From Planctomycetaceae bacterium (GTDB taxonomy: Bacteria; Planctomycetota; Phycisphaerae; SM23-33): DNA of 9,905 nt. Location: the NCBI GenBank assembly GCA_021371965.1, contig JAJFVE010000052.1:1-9905 (forward strand), read 5' to 3'. Under the pieces are notes generated by a model. It ran no database searches, was not told where the DNA came from, and saw only the letters and a list, made by a program, of their open reading frames with translations. Position numbers and translations under genes: made by a program. Shown here piece after piece: positions 1 through 6,793 of the stretch (position 1 is the stretch's first letter; each line of letters begins with the position of its first letter).

Positions 1-549
1 GCGATCGTCTCGTGCTACAACCTGGCGCCGCTGTGCGAGGGCGCGATCGTGCCGCTGTCCAGCGTGGACATGGACTATCACGAGCAGGGCTACCAGGCCG
101 CCGCGATGCTCGACCGCCTGATCCACGGCGCCCCGCTGCCCAAAGAACCGCTTTATATCCAACCCAAGGGCGTGGTGGTCCGCCAGAGCAGCGACATGGT
201 GGCCGTCCCGCATAAAGGCGTAGCCGCGGCCATGAACATGATCCGCCGGGACTTTCACGATCCGGATCTGTCGGTTGGGCGGCTGGCCGGGGTCATCGGG
301 GTTTCCACCTTCGCCCTGAACTGGGCGTTCCGCCGGCACCTGGGGCGCACGCCGGGCGACTATCTGCGTCAGTGGCGGCTGAAGCAGGCCTCGGTCCTGC
401 TTGCGACGACGAATCGGGCGATCAAGGATGTCGCCGCGGCCTGCGGGTTCGGAACGGTAGACCAGTTCATCCGCTGCGTGCGGGTGGCCACCGGCCTGAC
501 CCCGCGCGCTTGGCGAAAAACCCATTCAAAGCATAGTGGTGAGTTGTGA
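1..549 (+). CDS. XylR-type transcriptional regulator, 3' end (LacI-like sensor plus AraC HTH)
   Basis: Partial gene: the frame is open from base 1 and stops at TGA 547-549, so about 182 C-terminal residues are visible. Residues 1 to about 65 look like the end of a LacI/periplasmic-binding-type ligand domain (VDMDYHEQGYQAA, then PKGVVVRQSSD, the usual hinge in XylR-type proteins). The last 105 or so residues are an AraC/XylS DNA-binding domain with two helix-turn-helix units: LSVGRLAGVIGVS with FRRHLGRTPGDYLRQWRL, then IKDVAAACGFGTVDQF followed by GLTPRAWRK. Known members sense a sugar directly through the LacI-like lobe and activate catabolic genes. The ligand cannot be told because the sensor is cut off. 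A promoter and leader lie between it and the downstream ATPase gene, so the two are probably separate transcription units. I see no obvious strong terminator after it. Confidence 0.9.
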   Translation, partial: AIVSCYNLAPLCEGAIVPLSSVDMDYHEQGYQAAAMLDRLIHGAPLPKEPLYIQPKGVVVRQSSDMVAVPHKGVAAAMNMIRRDFHDPDLSVGRLAGVIGVSTFALNWAFRRHLGRTPGDYLRQWRLKQASVLLATTNRAIKDVAAACGFGTVDQFIRCVRVATGLTPRAWRKTHSKHSGEL

Positions 550-597
550 GCGGCCTGCCCGCCGTGGCCTTGACGTAGGTGGGCCAGTGATGAGAGC

Positions 598-626
598 TTG
601 AAAACGGCTGGGCGATCCCCTATAAA
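598..626 (+). promoter_or_regulatory. Candidate sigma70 promoter for the P-type ATPase gene
   Basis: TTGAAA (598-603) and TATAAA (621-626) are separated by exactly 17 bp, a near-consensus -35/-10 pair in an otherwise GC-rich region. A start near 633 would give a leader of about 100 nt before the ATG at 734. The octamer TAAAATCT, which overlaps the -10, is repeated at 663-670. The call is from sequence pattern only. Confidence 0.55.
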
Positions 627-653
627 ATCTCGTTTCTAAGAACTTGTCCTATG

Positions 654-702
654 GGGCTTTCGTAAAATCTGCGAAGCCCGGGGGCCGGTACGTCAACCGG
701 CC
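654..702 (+). promoter_or_regulatory. Two tandem hairpins in the presumed 5' leader of the P-type ATPase
   Basis: First hairpin: GGGCTT at 654-659, one bulged T and CG at 661-662 pair with CGAAGCCC at 672-679, leaving a 9-nt loop. Second: GGCCGGT at 683-689 pairs perfectly with ACCGGCC at 696-702 around a 6-nt loop. No U-tract follows either stem, so neither looks like an intrinsic terminator. They lie between the candidate promoter and the GGAG ribosome binding site (722-725), where a leader control element would sit. I do not recognise a riboswitch class, and small stems arise easily by chance in GC-rich DNA. Confidence 0.3.
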
Positions 703-733
703 TGCCCACAGACCCATTGGTGGAGCGCGATAA

Positions 734-2716
734 ATGGCTCACGACATTTTGAACGACTCGGTCGAGGCGCAGACTGGGCGGGCCAGTTTGCTGATAGTCG
801 GGATCCTGGCTGGCGGCATGTTGGTGCTGATCTCGTACGTCGCCGACTGGATCTTCGCCGGCGATGGCGGGCCTGAGGGGCTCAACTTCCATAGCTCCGC
901 CCTGGCGCTGGTGGGGGCGCTGCTGCTGGGCATACCGCTGCTGATGCACGCGCTGGAGGACCTGTTCCGCGGAGAGGGGCACATGGACGAGCTGGTGGCG
1001 CTGGGCTTCATCGCGGCCATCGCCGGCCAGGACTTCCAGGCTGCCGGTGCGGTGGCGTTCTTCTTGCTGCTGGCCAATCTGATCGAGACGCGGACGGCCT
1101 TGGGCGCTCGGGCGAGCATCGAGAGCCTGATGCGTCTGACGCCTCGCAAGGCTCACCGCCTGGTTAACGGCGAAGAGGAACTGGTCGACCCCAAGGAGCT
1201 GCGCCCCGGCGACATCGTCCGCGTGCGGCCCGGCGACAACATTCCCGCCGACGGGCAGGTGCTCTCCGGCCAGAGCACCGTCAACCAGGCCACCATCACC
1301 GGCGAATCGCTGCCGGTCGACAAGGCCGTCGGCGACGAGGTCTACTCCGGCACGACCAACGTCAGCGGGGCCGTCGACGTGACCGTCACGCGGGCCGGCG
1401 AAGACACCACGCTGGGCCGCGTTCGCAAGCTCATCCTCCAGGCCGAAGGCAGCCGCATCCCGGTGATGCGGCTGATCGATCAATACGCCGGCTATTACAC
1501 CCCCGTGATCCTGATGATGACGCTGATCGTGTATGCGATCATTCGCGCGTCGGGGGGCACGGACCCGTGGGGTCGCCTGGTGACGATGCTGGTGGTGGCC
1601 TGCCCCTGCGCGATCATCGTGGCGGTGCCCACGGCGATGGTGGCGGCGTTGTCGTGCGCCGCCCGCCTGGGCGTGTACATCAAAGACGTCAAGACGCTCG
1701 AGGTCGCCGGCGGGCTGTCGGCGTTCGTGTTTGACAAGACCGGAACGCTTACCACCGGCGAGCTGTCGGTGACGCGGCTGATGCCCGCACCGGGCGTCGA
1801 CGGGGCCGACCTGCTGGCGGCCGCGGCGTCGCTGGAGCAGCTCTCCAAGCACCCGGTGGCGCAGGCGGTGGTGGCCGTTGCCCGCAAGGCCCGCGTGCCG
1901 CTGGGCGAGGCGCAGGGGTTTGTGGAGATCGCCGGACGCGGCGTGCGCGGGCGCGTGGGCGCCTCGGCCATCATGGTCGGCCGCCGCACCTGGCTGGAAG
2001 AGCAGGGCGTGAACATGTCGGCGATGGCCGGCGAAAAGTTCGCCGAGCCCGAAGGCATTTCGACGCTCTACGCCGTCCGCGACGGGGCCGTGCTGGGCTG
2101 GATCGGGCTGGAAGACTCGACCCGCAAGGAAGCCCGCATGGCCATGGACGAGCTTCGCGCCCTGAACATTCGCGAGCTGGTGATGGTCACCGGCGACCGC
2201 TGGTCGGTCGCACGGCGCGTGGCCAAGGAGATGGGCTGCACCGAAGTGCAGGCCGAGGTGCTCCCGGCCGACAAGCTCGAACTGGTAGCCGCTCTGAAAC
2301 GCCAGGGGCACCGCGTGGCGGTCGTCGGCGACGGCGTCAACGACGCACCGGCGCTGGCGGCGGGCGACCTGTCGATTGCGATGGGCGCCGCCGGCAGCGA
2401 CGTGGCGATCAAGTCGGCCAGCATCGCCCTGATGAACAACGACCTGCGCCGCCTGGGGTTCCTGGTCCGCCTCAGCCGCCGCACCCGCCGCGTAGTGCAC
2501 CAGAACCTGGTCTTCGGCGTGATCTTCATCCTGATCATGGAAGTGATGGCCGGCATGGGCGCGCTGACGCCGGTGCTCGGGGCCGTGCTGCACATGGTCG
2601 GCGCCGCGGGCGTGGTCTTCAACAGCGCCCGCCTGGTGCGCTTCGGCGAGGAGATGCACACCGAGTCCGACGCCGAAGCCGCCTCGCAGCCGCGCGTCGA
2701 GACGGTCACAGCGTGA
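734..2716 (+). CDS. P1B-type heavy-metal-transporting ATPase lacking an N-terminal HMA domain
   Basis: This 660-residue inner-membrane pump should couple ATP hydrolysis to movement of a transition-metal cation. All core motifs are present: TGES (189-192, actuator), CPC (290-292, metal-binding helix of P1B ATPases), DKTGT (phosphorylated Asp334), the HP pair (His373-Pro374, typical of P1B nucleotide domains) and GDGVND (532-537). Hydrophobic spans fall at about 17-41, 55-75, 83-99, 100-118, 256-275, 284-310, 592-612 and 614-635, the eight expected. The protein begins directly at the first membrane span, so no CxxC or HMA domain precedes it. ATG 734 is supported by GGAG at 722-725, 8 nt upstream. 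The last helices lack the YN and MxxSS pattern of copper pumps and the Lys/Asp pair of ZntA/CadA. The final span has HMVGA (from His620) where cobalt-type relatives often have HEGST, so the substrate is unresolved. A candidate promoter lies at 598-626. Confidence 0.95.
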   Translation: MAHDILNDSVEAQTGRASLLIVGILAGGMLVLISYVADWIFAGDGGPEGLNFHSSALALVGALLLGIPLLMHALEDLFRGEGHMDELVALGFIAAIAGQDFQAAGAVAFFLLLANLIETRTALGARASIESLMRLTPRKAHRLVNGEEELVDPKELRPGDIVRVRPGDNIPADGQVLSGQSTVNQATITGESLPVDKAVGDEVYSGTTNVSGAVDVTVTRAGEDTTLGRVRKLILQAEGSRIPVMRLIDQYAGYYTPVILMMTLIVYAIIRASGGTDPWGRLVTMLVVACPCAIIVAVPTAMVAALSCAARLGVYIKDVKTLEVAGGLSAFVFDKTGTLTTGELSVTRLMPAPGVDGADLLAAAASLEQLSKHPVAQAVVAVARKARVPLGEAQGFVEIAGRGVRGRVGASAIMVGRRTWLEEQGVNMSAMAGEKFAEPEGISTLYAVRDGAVLGWIGLEDSTRKEARMAMDELRALNIRELVMVTGDRWSVARRVAKEMGCTEVQAEVLPADKLELVAALKRQGHRVAVVGDGVNDAPALAAGDLSIAMGAAGSDVAIKSASIALMNNDLRRLGFLVRLSRRTRRVVHQNLVFGVIFILIMEVMAGMGALTPVLGAVLHMVGAAGVVFNSARLVRFGEEMHTESDAEAASQPRVETVTA

Positions 2717-2727
2717 GTCAGGGAATT

Positions 2728-2867
2728 ACCACAGAGGCAGAAACAAGAATAACGAAGAAGCGGCAGGGATGATTCCATGACGAATGCGGATACAAGCGTG
2801 AAGAAGACGGTGCCGCAATGCGTCCGGCCTTCTTCTTCGACCTCGGCGTTCTCTGTGCCTCTGTGGT
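2728..2867. repeat. 140-bp palindromic dispersed-repeat element with 12-bp inverted ends
   Basis: ACCACAGAGGCA (2728-2739) and TGCCTCTGTGGT (2856-2867) are perfect reverse complements. A second inner pair, CGAAGAAG (2753-2760) and CTTCTTCG (2832-2839), is also perfect, so the element can fold into a long interrupted hairpin. It occupies nearly all of the gap between the convergent ATPase and permease genes and may also end transcription from both sides. The 'CACCACAGAGGCACAGAGAA' type of sequence is, from general knowledge, a dispersed repeat in Planctomycetota and several other phyla. Its translations (HHRGTEN, TTEAQRT) recur as spurious peptides. There is no transposase and no clear target-site duplication. 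Confidence 0.7.
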
Positions 2868-2875
2868 GAGTTTCT

Positions 2876-4249
2876 TCAGGAACTGAAATGACGTCTTGTG
2901 CTTGGGACAATCAGGGCTGCCAGCAAGGCTACGGCGATGCCGGCAGCTGTGACGGGCATCAGGCGGTCGCCGCCGAGCCCTTCGATCATGCCCGGCCAGA
3001 CGATCCAGGCGACGGCGCCCAGGGCAGCCGCCCCTGCCAGCGCCAGCACGCACCAATACGCCCAGCGGTCGCCATGTCCGAAGCGTCCCCAGAAGACCCA
3101 TCCGCCGACGGCGGCCATTACGCACACGCCGGCGGCGATGAAGACCCAGGCACTGTACAGCCGCGGGGTGGTCAGCATGACGACGGCCGCCAGGCCCAGC
3201 AGCACCGCGGCCAGGCGTCCCAGCCAGGCCAGGATTCCCGCCAGGGGCGGCAGGGCCTTGGAACTGGAGAGCGACTCCAGCGGGCGCGTCTGGAACAGGG
3301 CCGACCCGACGGCCAGGGCGGCGACGATGTACAGCAGCGTGTAGGCGCCGGCCTTGAGCACCTCGACGCCGGCGATGGGCTGGCTCTTGAACACGGCATC
3401 GAGCCGCAGGTAGTAGGTCAGATTGGGCACCAGCGGTCCGACCCAGGCCAGGATGGGGTAGTCGGCGGCGCGGGTCTGGAAGAGGTAGGGGTGGGCAGCG
3501 CCGGCGGCGGCCATCAGCAGCATCACCGCCAGGGTCATGACCGATCCCAGTCGCGTCCCGGCGGCCACCGCCACGGCCGTCAGCAGCAGGATGCCCATCA
3601 GGATCAGCGCCAACGAGAGCAGGATCTGCACGTCGATGCCCTGGCCGAAGGGCACGATCACCCAGCCTTTGCCGATGAAGGCGATCAGGCCCATGGCCAG
3701 CGAGAGCCCGACGGCGACGGAGCAGACCATGGCCGAGATGAACGGCCAGGCGAACCAGTAATTTCCCAGCGCTGCGACGAGCATCGACGCGGCCAGCGCC
3801 GAGACCCCCAGGACGATGACCGGCCAGTCGAAGGGCGTCGATGCCGACGAGACGACCTTGTGCCGCACGAGCATCAGCAGCACCATCGCGGCGATGTAGA
3901 ACGCCAGCGTCAGCGCCGCGGCCAGGCCGCCGAATTTGCCCAGCACGAACATTGTTCGCGAGACGGGCTTGGTCAGGACGGTCATGGCCGTGCCGTCGTC
4001 GATCTCGCGGGCCAGGGCGCCCGAGGCGCTGAAGGCGGCGATGAACAGCCCTGCCGCCAGCAGCGTGCTCAGACCCCACTGCTCGACCATCTTCTGGTCG
4101 GTCTCGTCGTAGTTGGTTTCCAGGGTGTAGGCGCCCATGCCCATCGGGGCCAGCAACGCCGCCATCGTCACCAGCACCAGCACGCCGTAGATCGGCTGGC
4201 GGATCGTTTCAACGAACGTGTTTTTGCAGATCGCCCAGAGCTTTCCCAT
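2876..4249 (-). CDS. ABC-2-type transporter permease with extra C-terminal membrane spans
   Basis: This 457-residue integral membrane protein is the likely translocation subunit of an ABC exporter. After a short cytoplasmic start (MGKLWAICKNTFVETIRQP) comes a first span at about 21-43, a loop, a second span at 60-80, and then ALAREIDDGTAMTVLTKPVSR (about 78-98). That last stretch is the conserved cytoplasmic segment of ABC-2 permeases that docks on the ATPase. Further spans follow at about 106-128, 142-165, 168-190, 205-225, 230-250 and 305-325. A normal family member would end near residue 330. Here about 120 residues with roughly four more hydrophobic spans follow. The start at 4249 is chosen over an in-frame codon 18 codons upstream because AAGGTGA sits 7 nt before it and the protein then begins as the family does. 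It is divergent from the SPFH run. The ATPase starting at 9406 is the nearest possible partner. The cargo is unknown. Confidence 0.88.
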   Translation of the reverse strand: MGKLWAICKNTFVETIRQPIYGVLVLVTMAALLAPMGMGAYTLETNYDETDQKMVEQWGLSTLLAAGLFIAAFSASGALAREIDDGTAMTVLTKPVSRTMFVLGKFGGLAAALTLAFYIAAMVLLMLVRHKVVSSASTPFDWPVIVLGVSALAASMLVAALGNYWFAWPFISAMVCSVAVGLSLAMGLIAFIGKGWVIVPFGQGIDVQILLSLALILMGILLLTAVAVAAGTRLGSVMTLAVMLLMAAAGAAHPYLFQTRAADYPILAWVGPLVPNLTYYLRLDAVFKSQPIAGVEVLKAGAYTLLYIVAALAVGSALFQTRPLESLSSSKALPPLAGILAWLGRLAAVLLGLAAVVMLTTPRLYSAWVFIAAGVCVMAAVGGWVFWGRFGHGDRWAYWCVLALAGAAALGAVAWIVWPGMIEGLGGDRLMPVTAAGIAVALLAALIVPSTRRHFSS

Positions 4250-4256
4250 AATCGGT

Positions 4257-4263
4257 TCACCTT
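4257..4263 (-). promoter_or_regulatory. Ribosome binding site fixing the permease start
   Basis: Read on the minus strand this is AAGGTGA, 7 nt before the ATG at 4249-4247. No comparable site precedes the upstream in-frame start at 4303, so the shorter protein is preferred. Confidence 0.6.
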
Positions 4264-4379
4264 GGCACAGCAGGGTCCGGCCGGCAAGACTAGTACGGGG
4301 CACGGACGCCTAAGTTTGCCTGTTCCCGGTCAGTTTGTCTACTCTCATGGCGCAGAACAGCCTTTCCAGGCGGTTCATG

Positions 4380-4399
4380 CACAGGCCGGCAAGCCTGTG
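4380..4399 (+). promoter_or_regulatory. Small inverted repeat in the divergent gap before the SPFH genes
   Basis: CACAGGC (4380-4386) and GCCTGTG (4393-4399) are perfect arms around a 6-nt loop. The site lies 32 bp before the ATG at 4432. The decamer GGCCGGCAAG within it (4384-4393) recurs at 4279-4288 on the other side of the 182-bp divergent gap. It could be an operator or a leader hairpin, or chance in GC-rich sequence. I found no convincing -35/-10 pair for either direction in this gap; TTGCCT (4316-4321) with TACTCT (4340-4345) is the best and is weak. Confidence 0.25.
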
Positions 4400-4431
4400 T
4401 CCATGGCGTTTTCTGAACGAGGTTCACACGC

Positions 4432-6747
4432 ATGATTGTCAATCGACGCGGCAAGAACGTGGCGATCTGGGGGTTGATGGTGACCATCGCGGTGGCCGCG
4501 GCGACGCTGGCGACCTGGCTGGCCACCGGATCGCTGTCAGGCCTGATGGTGCTCTGGACCACCGGCCCGCTGGCGGTGGTGTGGGTGGCGGTCATCATCC
4601 TGTTCTACTGCCGCCAGCTCGAGAGGCAGGAGGCCCAGGAACTGCAGGCCCCTGCCGCCGGCGGCGGGGCGACGGCGACGATCTTCGACGGCGCCGACGC
4701 CGGACAGGCGCGCCCGGCCGCTGCCCGCCTGGCCTCGATGGAGCGATGGGTCGTCCCCATCTTTACGATCTTCGCGGGGCTGTGCCTGGCGGTGATCGGG
4801 GCGGTCATGCTCCCGCGCCTGCTGGGTCGTCCGGCGATCGAGGTCGGTCGCGAGGGAGTCGGCATGCTCCTGGTCGGCTTTGCCGGCTTTGCCGCATTCC
4901 TGTTCAGCTGGTACTGCATCGGACTGGGCACCATGCCTCAATGGCGCCTGCTGCGGGCCGGAGGCTCGCTGCTGCTGACGGTGGTGCTGTTCCTGGCCGC
5001 TGCGCTGGTGGCGATCTTCCTGTCGATGCAGGAGATCGACTCGGTCGACTGGGTGGTGGCCATTGTCATCGCGGCGGTCCAGATCGTGCTCGGCGCCGAA
5101 ATGCTGCTAGGCCAGGTGATGGACTTCTACCGTCCGCACGTGGCCGGTCAGGAGCGGCGGTACTGCTTCGATTCGCGGCTGTGCGGGCTGCTGGCCGAGC
5201 CCAGGAAGGTCGGGCATTCCATCGCCGAAACGCTGAACTACCAGTTTGGCTTCGAGGTCAGCAAGACCTGGTTCTACCGCCTGCTGGCCAAGGCGCTGAT
5301 CCCGATGCTGATCTTTGCCGCGGTGGTGCTTATCGCCATGACGTCCATCGTCATTATGCCCGACGGCTACAAAGGCGTCGTGCTGCGATGGGGCACCCCC
5401 AAGGCGCAGCAGCCGCTGCTGGGGCCTGGGGCGCACCTGAAGTGGCCCTGGCCCGTCGAGACCGTCCGCATGTTCGACATGGCACAGGTCCACAGCATTT
5501 ACCTGGGGCTCAAAGGCGGCCAGCCCGACATCCAGGGCCCCGAGGACGTCGACCAGACCAGCGGCAAGCGCATGCGGCTGTGGACCAAGCCGCACAAGCA
5601 CTGGAACCGCGAGGAACGTGATTTTCTGCTGGCCGCTCGAAGCCAGCGAGCCAGTCCCCAGGGCGGCAAAGGCCCCGACCAGCTCGCCCCGGTGGACGTC
5701 TTCCGCCTCGTCACGCTGGTGCAGTACAAGATCGCCGACCCGTACAAGTACGGCTTCCGCTATGCCGACGTGCAGCAGGTCATCGAGAACGTCGCCGAGC
5801 GGGAAACCGCCCGCTACTGCGCCACAGCCACGCTGACCAGCCCCGCCGAACTGCCCGACCAGCCCGAAGCCATCCTGACCTATGGCAAGGCCAAGGCCGC
5901 CGAGCAGCTTCAAAAACGCATCCAGAACGAGCTGACCCGCCAGGCCACCGACGTCGGCGTGGAGATCACGGCCGTCACGTTCGTGGCCGTCCACCCGGTC
6001 TCCGAGGCGGCCGAGTCGTTCGAGAAGATCGTCAAGGCCTCCCACGAGGAGGCGGCGATGCGATTTGCCGCCCAGGCCTGGGCGTACCAGGCGCTGTCTC
6101 GCGTGGCCGGAAGCCCCGCCGACGCGCTGGCGCGGGCGCTGAAGATCCGCAAGCACGAGGAGCTCAGCGACATTGCAGGCCGCAGCGGCGACCTGGGCGC
6201 TCGCCTGGCGCACCTGGACGGGCTGATCTTCAAAGTGAGCGATGACATCGCCGCGATGGACAAGGAGATCGCCGGCGAGGCGCTGCTGGGCCAGGTCGAG
6301 CCCTACAAACTGACCCTGCGCGACAGCTACCGGGCCTACCTCGCGCTGCTGGGGTCCATCCGCAAGTCGGTCTCCGGCGAGGGCCCGACGGTGGACCTGG
6401 CCGGCGCCGTGGCCGCGGCGGGCAAAGAGGCCGACAAGGCCATGGGCGAAGTCAGCGGCGAGGTCGCCGCCAGTCTCGCCCGCGCCAGGACCACGCGATG
6501 GGAAGTGGAGATGAGCGAGCGAAGCCGCCTGGCGGCGTTCTATAAGGAACTGCCCGCCTACCAGGCCAGCCCCCGGATGTTCATGATGGACCGCTGGCAG
6601 GACATGCTCGACCGGACCCTTCCGGGCATGCTCAAGTATGTCATCGCGGTGGACCCCAAACGCCTGGAGATCCGCCTCAACAGCGACCAGCAAAGCGACG
6701 TGACCTCCCGCCTGCGCGACGCACAGCCGGATAGCAATAAACCTTAG
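4432..6747 (+). CDS. Large polytopic HflK-like SPFH-domain membrane protein
   Basis: This 771-residue protein has three parts. Residues 1-230 contain about six hydrophobic spans (near 10-31, 36-59, 107-128, 141-163, 176-198 and 207-229). A seventh span at 289-312 leads directly into an SPFH/Band 7 domain that starts at MPDGYKGVVLRWG (309-321) and includes VTLVQYKIADPYKYGF. A helical arm follows from VHPVSEAAESFEKIV (about 520) and ends with the HflK-like closing segment: a YQASP turn at 710-714, an MDRW/LDRTL helix, then a final strand. E. coli HflK is about 420 residues with one span, so this protein is far larger at both the N-terminus and the arm. Known HflK forms a membrane cage with HflC around the FtsH protease. 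A similar scaffold role is inferred here. GAGG (4419-4422) lies 9 nt before the ATG. It is first in a four-gene run and is followed by the HflC-like gene after 46 bp. The protein ends Lys-Pro-stop. Confidence 0.85.
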   Translation: MIVNRRGKNVAIWGLMVTIAVAAATLATWLATGSLSGLMVLWTTGPLAVVWVAVIILFYCRQLERQEAQELQAPAAGGGATATIFDGADAGQARPAAARLASMERWVVPIFTIFAGLCLAVIGAVMLPRLLGRPAIEVGREGVGMLLVGFAGFAAFLFSWYCIGLGTMPQWRLLRAGGSLLLTVVLFLAAALVAIFLSMQEIDSVDWVVAIVIAAVQIVLGAEMLLGQVMDFYRPHVAGQERRYCFDSRLCGLLAEPRKVGHSIAETLNYQFGFEVSKTWFYRLLAKALIPMLIFAAVVLIAMTSIVIMPDGYKGVVLRWGTPKAQQPLLGPGAHLKWPWPVETVRMFDMAQVHSIYLGLKGGQPDIQGPEDVDQTSGKRMRLWTKPHKHWNREERDFLLAARSQRASPQGGKGPDQLAPVDVFRLVTLVQYKIADPYKYGFRYADVQQVIENVAERETARYCATATLTSPAELPDQPEAILTYGKAKAAEQLQKRIQNELTRQATDVGVEITAVTFVAVHPVSEAAESFEKIVKASHEEAAMRFAAQAWAYQALSRVAGSPADALARALKIRKHEELSDIAGRSGDLGARLAHLDGLIFKVSDDIAAMDKEIAGEALLGQVEPYKLTLRDSYRAYLALLGSIRKSVSGEGPTVDLAGAVAAAGKEADKAMGEVSGEVAASLARARTTRWEVEMSERSRLAAFYKELPAYQASPRMFMMDRWQDMLDRTLPGMLKYVIAVDPKRLEIRLNSDQQSDVTSRLRDAQPDSNKP

Positions 6748-6793
6748 ACTTCGGACCAAACTTCCGCTGACCTCAACGGTAAGGAATATCGAG

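Noticed and set aside
553..570. Possible terminator after the regulator gene
   Set aside because: Only short GGCC arms can pair and no T-tract follows.
570..575. TTGACG as a -35 element
   Set aside because: There is no -10-like hexamer at the right distance; the TTGAAA/TATAAA pair downstream is much better.
620..2659. Long minus-strand open frame opposite the P-type ATPase
   Set aside because: It is the mirror of a strongly supported gene. Its translation is rich in His, Arg, Gly and Asp without domain motifs, the usual result of high GC at third codon positions.
734..2716. Naming the ATPase copA, zntA or cadA
   Set aside because: The last two helices match none of the characterised copper or zinc/cadmium patterns.
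2718..4079. Minus-strand frame reading through the repeat into the permease region
   Set aside because: It is out of frame with the permease and its end is the TTEAQRT-type translation of the palindromic repeat, a known kind of spurious peptide.
2888..4435. 515-codon plus-strand open frame opposite the permease
   Set aside because: The translation is Gln/Gly/His/Arg-rich with no hydrophobic spans, whereas the minus-strand frame gives a coherent ABC-2 membrane protein with a ribosome binding site.
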